From Kribbella antibiotica (lineage in GTDB: Bacteria; Actinomycetota; Actinomycetes; Propionibacteriales; Kribbellaceae), in contig NZ_SMKX01000054.1 of the NCBI RefSeq assembly GCF_004349055.1, positions 1 through 49,740 on the forward strand: DNA of 49,740 nt, given 5' to 3'. A program made the position numbers and the translations under genes. Below, piece by piece: positions 16,505-23,940 of this stretch (the first letter of the stretch is position 1; every line of letters starts with the position of its first letter). Under the pieces are notes generated by a model. That model ran no database searches. It saw nothing but the letters and a program-made list of their open reading frames with translations, and was not told the DNA's origin.

Positions 16505-18973
16505 GTGGGTCAGCTGACCGAGGAGAGCTTGAGTGACTTGCTCCGCAAGTACCGGGGCCGCGCCGGGCTGACGCAGGCCGCCCTTGCGGCCAAGGCCGGA
16601 TTGAGCGACCAGGCCATCAGCGTCCTCGAACGCGGCACCCGCCGCCGCCCCCGCATCGACACCATCCGCGCTCTGATCAAAGTTCTCCGTCTTAACAAAG
16701 ACGAAGCCGCCGAATTCCTGGCCGTTGCACGCGGCAAGAGTCAGTCCGCAGAGAACCCGGAGCCAGAGGGTGCCCCGGCCAGTGAAACGTTACCTATGCC
16801 CTGGCAATTGCCACCGGCGGTCTCCGACTTCACCGGCCGCACTGCCCAGATCGAAGCGATTCTCGACGTTCTGCGAATTTCCGACGGGGCTCCCAGCACC
16901 TCGGTGCGGCTGGTCGCGGTCACCGGGATGGGCGGGATCGGCAAGACGACTCTCGCGGTGCAGGCCGCTCACAAGCTGGTCGACAGCTACCCCGACGGCC
17001 ACCTGTACCTGAATCTCCGCGGCTACGGCCCGGGCAAGCCCGTCTCGGCCGTAGATGCGTTGCGTCAACTGCTGCGCTCTCTCGGGACCGAGCCGCAGCT
17101 CATCCCGGACGATGTCGAGGAGGCCGCGGGGCTGCTGCGTTCCCAGCTGGCCGGGCGGCGGGTACTGCTGTTCCTCGACAACGCTGCCGACGCGGCACAC
17201 GTCATGCCCTTGCTGCCGGGCAACCCGAGCTCGGCGGCGATCATCACCAGCCGTGGGTCCTTGTCGCCGTTGCCGGGTGCGCGGCAGGTGCGGCTCGACG
17301 CGCTGTCGCAGTCGGAGTCGGTCGAACTGTTGTCAGGCGTCATCGGTCAGTCACGCATCGCTGCCGAGCCTGCGGCAGCTGAGGCGCTGGCGTCGTTCAC
17401 TGGCCGGCTGCCGCTGGCTGTCCGGCTGATCGGCGGGCGCCTCGCTGCCCGTCCGAGCTGGCCGATCCAGCACCTCGTCGAGCTACTCGAGGACGAGGAC
17501 CGAAGACTGGACACCCTCGGCTCCGACGAGACCGGCGTACGGGCCAACATTGCGAGCTCGGTCGACTTCCTGCAGACCAGCGACCGAGCCCTCGACCGCG
17601 AGGCCGCACAGGCCTTGCCTCTGCTGAGCGTTCCGGACGGTGCGGATCTACTGACGGTCGTCGCGGCCCACGTCCTCGACGTACCGGTCCGGAAGGCCAA
17701 CGCGATCCTCGAGCGGCTCGCCGACCTCAACCTGATGGAGTCCGTCGCCCCCGAGCGCTACCGCTTCCACGACCTGATCCGCGCCTATGGCCGTGAGATC
17801 GCCGACGAGACGGTCGCTCTGTCGGTGTCGCATGCAGGCTTAGAGCGTCTGCTGCGCTTCTACATCGGCTGTGCGTGGCAGTGCCAGACGCTGACGCACA
17901 CCTCCAGTCCCCGGATCTTGCTCGCCAGCGTTCCGCCGCTGCGCCTCCCCGTCCTGGGAAATCGGCATTCTGCACTGCAGTGGTTCGACAGCGAACTGCG
18001 GAATCTGATGGATCGCTTCACCCAGGCTACGACGATGCTTGCCGGCTCCTCGCTGCTCCCGGAGCTGGCACTCGCGACGTTCGGGTACCACGAGGCCCGT
18101 CGACGCTGGATGGAGATGGAAGAAATGTCTCGCGGGGCGGTGGAACTGGCGACGAAGCTGGATCTCCCGCTGACGGCGGCTTGGCTGGAGCACGACCGTG
18201 CCATCCCTACTGTGGAAAACGGCCGTCTCGAATCTGCCGTCCCCCACCTCACCTCGGCGCTGGCGATGTTCCAGGACGCGGGCGACTTGACGGGGCAGGC
18301 TCGGTGCTGCTCCTCGCTGACATACGTGCTCTCCGGCATCGATCGCGTCGAGGAGGCCCTGGAGTTCGGTAAGCAATCCGTGGAGATCAGCCAGAAACTC
18401 GACGACCTGGTGCTGGAGGGCGTGGCGCACACGGCCCTCGGTGTGCTTTACAACCAGGTCGGCGACTACGAGCGGGCCGACGTGAGCTTCGACCGAGGAA
18501 TTCTGCTCGCCCAGCAGGCCGGATCGATCCGTTCAGAGCAGAAGCGCAACGCCAATGCGGCGTTCTCGCACCTATTGGCCGGCCGATTGGCCGACGCCGA
18601 CAGATACAACGTCACGGCACAGCGGATTGCCGAGACGATGGCGGACGACGTCTACCGGACCGAGTCGCTGCAGACGCGGGCGCTGATCCTTGCCGCCCAG
18701 GGCGACTATGCAGCGGCCATCCAGCAGGCAGAGGCCGGCATCCACTTCGCCAAACGGTCCGCGGACAACATTCGCGAAGGACGGCTGTATCTGGAACTCG
18801 CCAGAATCCAGGCGGCCGCCGGTGATCAAACGACCGCCATTCACAACGCGACCCAGGCCGTCAGCAAACTGACCCAGGTCTCGCCGATCCATGAGAAATA
18901 CGCGCGCGACCTTCTCGACCAGCTACGCCGCGGCGATCCCTACACCTACGCATTCACCAACCACGCGATCTGA
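16505..18973 (+). CDS. XRE-HTH / NB-ARC / TPR regulator (STAND ATPase)
   Basis: 822-residue signal-transduction ATPase. An XRE helix-turn-helix (about residues 7-65: LLRKYRGRAGLTQAALAAKAGL) is joined by a linker to an NB-ARC domain with P-loop GMGGIGKTT (about 141-149), Walker B RRVLLFLDNA and the GLPLA-like GRLPLAVRL. A winged-helix segment (YRFHDLIRAYGREIA) and about six C-terminal TPR-like helical repeats follow. Such proteins oligomerise after sensing a ligand and control antibiotic or stress genes. GTG 16505 has AGGAGG close by (3 bases); the exact start is uncertain. Two in-frame TTA codons (16790, 17840) are notable in this GC-rich genome. Confidence 0.85.
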   Translation: MGQLTEESLSDLLRKYRGRAGLTQAALAAKAGLSDQAISVLERGTRRRPRIDTIRALIKVLRLNKDEAAEFLAVARGKSQSAENPEPEGAPASETLPMPWQLPPAVSDFTGRTAQIEAILDVLRISDGAPSTSVRLVAVTGMGGIGKTTLAVQAAHKLVDSYPDGHLYLNLRGYGPGKPVSAVDALRQLLRSLGTEPQLIPDDVEEAAGLLRSQLAGRRVLLFLDNAADAAHVMPLLPGNPSSAAIITSRGSLSPLPGARQVRLDALSQSESVELLSGVIGQSRIAAEPAAAEALASFTGRLPLAVRLIGGRLAARPSWPIQHLVELLEDEDRRLDTLGSDETGVRANIASSVDFLQTSDRALDREAAQALPLLSVPDGADLLTVVAAHVLDVPVRKANAILERLADLNLMESVAPERYRFHDLIRAYGREIADETVALSVSHAGLERLLRFYIGCAWQCQTLTHTSSPRILLASVPPLRLPVLGNRHSALQWFDSELRNLMDRFTQATTMLAGSSLLPELALATFGYHEARRRWMEMEEMSRGAVELATKLDLPLTAAWLEHDRAIPTVENGRLESAVPHLTSALAMFQDAGDLTGQARCCSSLTYVLSGIDRVEEALEFGKQSVEISQKLDDLVLEGVAHTALGVLYNQVGDYERADVSFDRGILLAQQAGSIRSEQKRNANAAFSHLLAGRLADADRYNVTAQRIAETMADDVYRTESLQTRALILAAQGDYAAAIQQAEAGIHFAKRSADNIREGRLYLELARIQAAAGDQTTAIHNATQAVSKLTQVSPIHEKYARDLLDQLRRGDPYTYAFTNHAI

Positions 18974-18994
18974 ACCGGTCTACGGACCGGTTCA
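18971..18994. terminator. Bidirectional hairpin whose ends are both stop codons
   Basis: TGAACCGGTC and GACCGGTTCA form a 10-bp perfect stem around TACG. The first three bases are the stop of the NB-ARC gene, and the last three, read on the minus strand, are the stop of rsrA. Confidence 0.8.
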
Positions 18995-19270
18995 GTCGGT
19001 GGTGATGATCGTCGTTTCTACCTGGACCTGGGTCAGGCGGAGGAGGATCTTCTGACGCAGCGCGTCGGGGGCGTGGTCGGAGCCGCAGGAGCGGGCGACC
19101 AGGTTCTTGATGCAGCGTTCGAGGTCGTACTCGTCGAGGCAGGGCGCGCACTCTTCGAGGTGCTGCCGGATCTCGGCGGTGCTGGCGCCTTCGATCTCGT
19201 TGTCGATGAAGACGTAGACCCGCTGGAGGATCTCGTTGCAGTCGACGTCGTGGTCCTCGCCGCAGCTCAC
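18992..19270 (-). CDS. rsrA: Zinc-dependent redox-sensing anti-sigma factor RsrA/RshA
   Basis: 92-residue ZAS-family anti-sigma factor that binds SigR until thiol oxidation forms a disulfide and releases zinc. The HX3CX2C motif is HLEECAPC with His37, Cys41 and Cys44, and Cys11 completes the ligand set; these are the positions known for S. coelicolor RsrA. Additional cysteines lie at 3, 53 and 62. Start GTG 19270 overlaps the sigR stop (GTGA), so production is coupled to SigR. It is included in the SigR-dependent transcript that starts at 19953. Confidence 0.95.
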   Translation of the reverse strand: MSCGEDHDVDCNEILQRVYVFIDNEIEGASTAEIRQHLEECAPCLDEYDLERCIKNLVARSCGSDHAPDALRQKILLRLTQVQVETTIITTD

Positions 19271-19953
19271 GACTCCTCCTTCTTCGCGGTCGCGTCGTCG
19301 TCCGAACCGGCGATCAAGCCGCGGTCGCGGGCGTAGTCAGACAGCAGTTCACGCAGCTGGCGCCGGCCACGGTGCAACCGTGACATGACGGTGCCGACCG
19401 GCGTACCCATGATGTCGGCGATCTCCTTGTAGGCAAAGCCCTCGACGTCGGCCAGGTAGACGGCCAGGCGGAAGTCTTCCGGGATCGACTGCAGGGCCGA
19501 CTTCACGTCGGAGTCAGGCAGGTGCTCGAGCGCGACCGCCTCGGCCGACTTCAGCCCGCCAGGGGTATGGGACTCGGCGGCGGTGAGCTGCCAGTCCTCG
19601 ATCTCCTCGGTCGGTGACTGCGTGGGCTGGCGCTGTCGCTTGCGGTAGCCGTTGATGAACGTGTTGGTCAGGATCCGGTACAGCCACGCCTTCAGGTTGG
19701 TCCCGGGCGTGAACTGGTGGAACGAGCTGTACGCCTTCGCGAAGGTGTCCTGGACCAGGTCTTCGGCGTCGGACGGGTTACGCGTCATCCGCATCGCCGC
19801 GGCGTACATCTGATCGAGGAACGGCAGCGCCTCGCGCTCGAAGCGCGCGGTCCGCTGCTCGGGTGTCTCGGTGGTGGTCGGTGTCGGCATCGTGATCGAG
19901 AATACCGGGGTCTTCCCAGTCTTCTGTGCCGGAGCCACCGTCGTTGCCGTCAT
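19267..19953 (-). CDS. sigR: ECF sigma factor SigR/SigH (thiol-oxidative stress)
   Basis: 228-residue ECF sigma factor. Region 2 contains [36 protein letters not shown] and [24 protein letters not shown]; region 4 contains [37 protein letters not shown]. With RsrA it controls mycothiol, thioredoxin and proteostasis genes in actinobacteria. Start ATG 19953 is chosen because a perfect SigR promoter places its -10 element exactly 6 bases before it. The in-frame GTG 19962 and ATG 19959 lie within or right after that -10, so they could be used only from another promoter. An internal ATG at 19890 is a possible shorter form. Confidence 0.92.
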   Translation of the reverse strand: MTATTVAPAQKTGKTPVFSITMPTPTTTETPEQRTARFEREALPFLDQMYAAAMRMTRNPSDAEDLVQDTFAKAYSSFHQFTPGTNLKAWLYRILTNTFINGYRKRQRQPTQSPTEEIEDWQLTAAESHTPGGLKSAEAVALEHLPDSDVKSALQSIPEDFRLAVYLADVEGFAYKEIADIMGTPVGTVMSRLHRGRRQLRELLSDYARDRGLIAGSDDDATAKKEES

Positions 19954-19959
19954 GCTCAT

Positions 19960-19989
19960 CACAACAAGCCCCGGTACGGCGTAATTCCC
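19960..19989 (-). promoter_or_regulatory. SigR autoregulatory promoter GGGAAT-N18-GTT
   Basis: On the minus strand GGGAAT (19989-19984) and GTT (19965-19963) are exactly 18 bases apart, the established SigR/SigH consensus. The -35 overlaps a 14-bp palindrome TCCCGGTACCGGGA (19986-19999). The predicted transcript starts at or near ATG 19953. Confidence 0.85.
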
Positions 19990-20015
19990 GGTACCGGGAG
20001 CTCAGGCAGTGACCA

Positions 20016-20657
20016 CTATCCGGACACTTCCCGGACGACCCACTCGAACACAGCTTCGACCAGGAGGTCGTAGGACTCGTCCTGGGTGAGCTCGGCCTTC
20101 TTCGGGACCTTGAAGGAGTGGTCGGCGTCCGGGACGACGGCCATCTCGGTCAGCGGCGGAAACTCCTCGGGCGTCCCGAAGGTGTCCCGCTCCCCCTGCA
20201 CGACAAAGGTCGGCAGGCCGGTCCCCTGCAGCTCGTCGACCCGCGACTTCTCCGGCTTGCCCGGTGCGTGCAGCGGAAAAGCCAAAGCCAGTACGCCGGA
20301 AGCCCCGAGGCTGCTCGCGGTTCGGCAGGCCACCCGAGCGCCCGCGCTCCGGCCACCGATCACCAGCGGCGTGCGGATCCGCAGCTGGCCGACGATCGCG
20401 ATCCAGGCCTCGTCAAGAATCTTCGGCGCCGGCGCGAGCTTCTTACCGGCTCGCCGCCAAGGCTGTTCGATCAGAAAGACGTTGATGTCCTGCTTGGGCA
20501 GCCGAGCCGCCAACGCCGCCAGATCCGGGGCCTCGATCCCGCCACCGGCCCCATGACCGAGCGCCAGCGTCGCCACCGGCCGCCGAGCCCGGTGCGCCAC
20601 GATCCGCGCTTCCCCGTGCGGCGTCCCCACAATTCGTTCGTCGGTCACCCGCCCCAT
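20016..20657 (-). CDS. Alpha/beta hydrolase, dienelactone hydrolase-like
   Basis: 213-residue soluble alpha/beta hydrolase. The oxyanion turn is LGHGAGGG, the nucleophile elbow GGRSAGAR, the acid GERDTFG and the catalytic His VPDADHSFK, in the order expected for the small KANL3/Tex30-like hydrolases. Substrate is unknown. ATG 20657 is taken as start because the first strand (ERIVGTPHGEARIVAH) follows soon after; GTG 20648 is an alternative, and a much longer in-frame reading to 21023 has no homology-like content. It lies upstream of sigR on the same strand but is separated from it by the sigR promoter. Confidence 0.8.
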   Translation of the reverse strand: MGRVTDERIVGTPHGEARIVAHRARRPVATLALGHGAGGGIEAPDLAALAARLPKQDINVFLIEQPWRRAGKKLAPAPKILDEAWIAIVGQLRIRTPLVIGGRSAGARVACRTASSLGASGVLALAFPLHAPGKPEKSRVDELQGTGLPTFVVQGERDTFGTPEEFPPLTEMAVVPDADHSFKVPKKAELTQDESYDLLVEAVFEWVVREVSG

Positions 20658-21263
20658 CCTGTCATCCGCAGGCAGCAACGCAGCAAACCCACGCGGCGGC
20701 CTCACACCCCAAGGCGCAACGCGGGGCCTGCCGAAAGCAGCAATTCTGCGACGCCGACGAGTTGGCGCGATTCTCAAGACCGCCACAAACGCGGCGTACC
20801 GACGTGCGGTCCATCCCAGCGGGTTGGTGCTGATGCAGGAAATCTCCCCTACACCGTCTGCCGACGCAGCGCCTGCCCCCGTGATGCGGCAACGGATCCG
20901 CAGCCGTGAGACACCGCGCCGTACGGCATAAGCTCTCGTCACCGCAAACAGGAACCGCAGGCTGCGATCTGGTGCGCATCGCGTGGGCGGAGCGACACCA
21001 GTAGGTGATCGTCCAGCACCCATAGATCACCACGTCGTCAGCACAGCTGGCATATCGCTGGAAGTTCAGTGAAACAGGCGCCTTAGGGGTGGTCGGCGCC
21101 GTGTGGTTCCGGCGATGTCAATAGGTGCAAAACCACGCCGCAATGCTCCGGCGCACTGGCGCTTCGCGTGCACGGACTCCACAGTAGGTCGAGGGCAATC
21201 CTCGCCGGGCCGGAACGACATCGCGTTCGCCGGCACCAGACCCTTGTCGACGGAGGAGGTGCA
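20658..21263. other. Long intergenic region upstream of the RiPP locus
   Basis: About 600 bases with no gene I can support. It includes a GGCGCC pair around 21078-21100 and an inverted repeat GTGGTT (21103-21108) / AACCAC (21131-21136). A 32-codon ORF at 20833-20931 has no ribosome binding site. The precursor promoter presumably lies in the last 200 bases, but no clear -35/-10 pair was found. Confidence 0.5.
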
Positions 21264-21335
21264 ATGGAAAAGGACGTCATCGAAAACGACCCCCTGGGAA
21301 AAGTCCAGGAGGAGAAGATCGGCTTCGAGTGGTAG
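21264..21335 (+). CDS. Candidate RiPP precursor peptide (23 codons)
   Basis: The ORF starts MEKDVIENDPLGKVQ and ends KIGFEW-stop. It has the strongest ribosome binding site in the window, GGAGGAGGT at 21252-21260. The acidic first part resembles a leader and the aromatic Gly-Phe-Glu-Trp end could be the core. It lies 77 bases before a B12-type radical SAM RiPP methyltransferase gene on the same strand, with a hairpin in between, the usual precursor-maturase layout. The ORF is very short and contains no Cys, Ser or Thr, so lanthionine or azole chemistry is excluded; C-methylation or crosslinking at Phe, Glu, Lys or Trp is possible. I do not recognise a named precursor family. Confidence 0.65.
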   Translation: MEKDVIENDPLGKVQEEKIGFEW

Positions 21336-21348
21336 TTGAGCCAATTCC

Positions 21349-21384
21349 AGGCCCCGCCACGTCGTTAGCGTCGTGACGGGGCCT
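21349..21384 (+). terminator. Hairpin between precursor and maturase genes
   Basis: AGGCCCCG/CGGGGCCT (8 bp) continues, after one C-A mismatch, into CACG/CGTG around a 10-base loop. There is no clear T tract. It probably works as a partial terminator or processing/stability element that keeps precursor mRNA in excess over the enzymes. Confidence 0.6.
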
Positions 21385-21412
21385 GCCGATCACCATTCGC
21401 GGAGGAACTCGC

Positions 21413-23311
21413 ATGAAGGTCACCCTGGTGAACATGCCATGGGCATTGATCGATTCGCCGTCGTTGGCAGTCGGAATCCTGCACAACCTCGCGGCCGGTG
21501 TGCCTGGCTGCGAGGTCGATGTCATTCACGCGAACCTGGAACTCGTTGATTGGATGTCGCAACGTTCTCCCTTCACGCTCGCGGGCTACCAGCAGCACTC
21601 AGTGGAAACATACTTCCTCGGACATGGCGACTGGGTATTCTCATCGGCACTGTCGACTGATGTCCGCGGGCGACCGGCCGAGTTCACGCACCACTTCAAG
21701 GACTCCCTCACCGCGGAACAGTTGGCCCTAACTCTGCGACTACACGAACTTGCGCCCGAGTTCATCGATCACGTTGCCGATCTGATCCTGGCTACAGATC
21801 CTGACGTCGTCGGTTTCACGTCCACGTTTCAGCAGAACACGGCTGCGCTCGCGGCGGCACAACGAGTGAAACAGTTACGTCCCGAGGTTGTGACCGTCCT
21901 GGGTGGCGCCAACTGCGAGGGTGCACAAGGCGCCGCGATTCACCGGAATTTCCGATGCATGGACTTTGTCGTGCGCGGCGAAGGCGAATCCGTCTTCCCG
22001 CGTCTCCTAGAGGGCCTTCGATCCGGCTGTACCCACTTCGAGGACCTTGAGGGAGTCTGCTGGTGGGACGCCGAAGGGGCATCGGTGCCGAACCCGACGA
22101 ACGCATCCCCCATACCACCGAACAGCATCGTTCCGCCGAACTACGACAGTTACTTCGCCCGCCTCGCGACCTCCGTAGCGCGCCGGTGGGTTGAACCGAA
22201 ACTAGTGGTGGAGAGCGCCCGGGGATGCTGGTGGGGCGAGAAGCATCACTGCACGTTCTGTGGCCTGAACGGTTCGTTGATGAAGTTCCGAAGCAAGGAC
22301 CCTGACACGTTCTACGAGGAGATCATTGGGCTCGCCGGCCGACATCGGGTACTCGACATGTTCGTCGTCGACAACATTCTCGACATGGGCTATCTAAAGT
22401 CGGTCATTCCCCGACTGGTGGACTCGGGCTACGACCTCAGACTGATGTGGGAGATCAAGTCGAATCTGCGGCTCGATCAACTCCGATCGCTCGTCCGAGC
22501 AGGAGTCACACACGTTCAGCCTGGAATTGAAAGTCTGAACAGCAACGTGCTGAGCCTGATGGACAAAGGGGTCCGCGGCTGCCAGAACGTTCGGTTGCTA
22601 CGCGACGCGGAATCTGCTGGGCTCACCGTGAGCTGGAACTACTTATACGGCTTCCCTGGAGAACGCGACGTCGATTACCAGGACGTCATTGCGCAACTAC
22701 CGGCCCTGCACCACCTTCCACCTAGCGAGGCCGGACGAGTTGTGCTGGAACGGTTCAGCCCGTACTTCGACCGTCCCGAACTTGGTTTCGTCGAACGCCG
22801 ACCACGCCCGCAGTACGCGATGACCTACGACCTTCCCCCGGAGGAACTCGAGGATCTTGCCTATCTTTTCGAGACCCCCAAACAGGGCATCGGCGACGAG
22901 TTGGCCGAGAGCCTCGACCGGGCAGTGACACAGTGGCGGGATGCTTATCTGGAGAGTCGCCTGACTTATACCGACCTTGGGCATCAAATCGTCCTTATCA
23001 GCCGACGCTCGGAATTTTCCTGGTCTGCCAAGGAGCTGACAACGAGGGCAGAATTAGGCATGTTCCGTCTCCTTCAACAACCACGAACCGTGCGATTCCT
23101 CCACTCAGAACTGGCGGGCGTAGTGACGTCACCCGACGCTCTGGACGATCTCCTCACCGAGTGGCGCGGGCTCGGCCTGCTGTTCTTCGATGGTGAGCAG
23201 TTGGTCCAGGTGGCCGTAGAGGAAGCGAACCAGAACCTGCTGCGGATCAAGTCCTGGACCACCAGGCAAAAGCCGAACAGGGCCATCCGAGAGACCGGGG
23301 CTCCAGTATGA
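21413..23311 (+). CDS. RiPP maturation radical SAM C-methyltransferase (B12-binding type)
   Basis: 632-residue enzyme of the family known as ribosomal peptide maturation radical SAM protein 1. Residues about 1-200 form a cobalamin-binding-like domain (DPDVVGFTSTFQQNTAALAA, then VVTVLGGANCEG). The radical SAM core follows with the unusual cluster motif Cys272-x7-Cys280-x2-Cys283 (RGCWWGEKHHCTFCGLNG) instead of CxxxCxxC. QPGIESL and YGFPGE are further barrel motifs, and a C-terminal helical/winged region of about 170 residues may bind peptide. It should use SAM and B12 to methylate an unactivated carbon of the precursor. ATG 21413 has GGAGG 7 bases upstream. In-frame TTA codons occur at 22643 and 23054, and base composition is less GC-rich than neighbouring genes, suggesting transfer. 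Confidence 0.88.
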   Translation: MKVTLVNMPWALIDSPSLAVGILHNLAAGVPGCEVDVIHANLELVDWMSQRSPFTLAGYQQHSVETYFLGHGDWVFSSALSTDVRGRPAEFTHHFKDSLTAEQLALTLRLHELAPEFIDHVADLILATDPDVVGFTSTFQQNTAALAAAQRVKQLRPEVVTVLGGANCEGAQGAAIHRNFRCMDFVVRGEGESVFPRLLEGLRSGCTHFEDLEGVCWWDAEGASVPNPTNASPIPPNSIVPPNYDSYFARLATSVARRWVEPKLVVESARGCWWGEKHHCTFCGLNGSLMKFRSKDPDTFYEEIIGLAGRHRVLDMFVVDNILDMGYLKSVIPRLVDSGYDLRLMWEIKSNLRLDQLRSLVRAGVTHVQPGIESLNSNVLSLMDKGVRGCQNVRLLRDAESAGLTVSWNYLYGFPGERDVDYQDVIAQLPALHHLPPSEAGRVVLERFSPYFDRPELGFVERRPRPQYAMTYDLPPEELEDLAYLFETPKQGIGDELAESLDRAVTQWRDAYLESRLTYTDLGHQIVLISRRSEFSWSAKELTTRAELGMFRLLQQPRTVRFLHSELAGVVTSPDALDDLLTEWRGLGLLFFDGEQLVQVAVEEANQNLLRIKSWTTRQKPNRAIRETGAPV

Positions 23312-23928
23312 GGCCTGCTACGACGGCGCTTGCCGGTGTCTGGCTGGACCACGACAGCGAGGTCCGCCAACTCAACGGGATGCTGCTGGCCGAGTCTGCG
23401 TACGCCGATGGCGACTTGGTCAGCCACGGAGCACGCCTCGTCGCGTTGGCGGACGTGATCGATGTCGCTGATGCTGATGCTGCGGTACAAGCACTCACAT
23501 TGGTGCGGAACCTGACAAGCCACGGCGTGGCGGTCGACTGGCGCATCGACCTTGGGGCCGCGCAGTTCGACTGGGATGTGCTGAACCATCTCTATCCGCC
23601 GACCGAACTGATCGGGGTCGATCGGGCCGACGAACTGCTGGGGCTCTGGCGATCCAAGTACTACTTCTGCAAGTGCATCTATCGGACCGGCCCTGGTTTC
23701 CTGCAGATTCGCGACCGGCGGCGAGAGAACCTGGCCCGGTTCACCATCGACGACCCGCGCTATATGCAGGTCATCGATCAGATGACTGACGGCGTACCGG
23801 CTAAGGACGTGCCCGCAGACGTAGCGCGAGCGCTACTTGCGGAGCGCCTCGCAATACCCGTTGGCGAGTTGGTCTGGTTAGCTCCATACCGGGTGCGGCG
23901 ATGGCCGGTGCCGTCACCAGTTGTCTAG
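23308..23928 (+). CDS. DUF5825 family protein, RiPP locus partner
   Basis: 206-residue protein of unknown function. Recognisable conserved parts are LARNLTSHG-like VRNLTSHGVAVDWR and LGLWRSKYYFCKCIYRTGPGFLQIRDRR, where FCKC gives two closely spaced cysteines. I recall this family only next to B12-type radical SAM maturases, so it is likely a peptide-recognition or partner subunit. The ATG overlaps the radical SAM stop (ATGA), implying coupled, near-equimolar synthesis. An in-frame TTA codon is at 23878. It is convergent with the SRAP gene, 12 bases apart. Confidence 0.75.
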   Translation: MRPATTALAGVWLDHDSEVRQLNGMLLAESAYADGDLVSHGARLVALADVIDVADADAAVQALTLVRNLTSHGVAVDWRIDLGAAQFDWDVLNHLYPPTELIGVDRADELLGLWRSKYYFCKCIYRTGPGFLQIRDRRRENLARFTIDDPRYMQVIDQMTDGVPAKDVPADVARALLAERLAIPVGELVWLAPYRVRRWPVPSPVV

Positions 23929-23940
23929 GAGGCCGGCCCG

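Noticed and set aside
20833..20931. 32-codon ORF (MQEISPTPSADAAPAPV...) upstream of the RiPP locus, considered as a second precursor
   Set aside because: It has no ribosome binding site, lies more than 300 bases before the real candidate and has no precursor-like repeat of the KIGFEW end.
21103..21339. 78-codon plus-strand ORF overlapping the RiPP peptide in another frame
   Set aside because: No ribosome binding site, shadow-like Arg/Ser composition; the strong GGAGGAGGT serves the ATG at 21264 instead.
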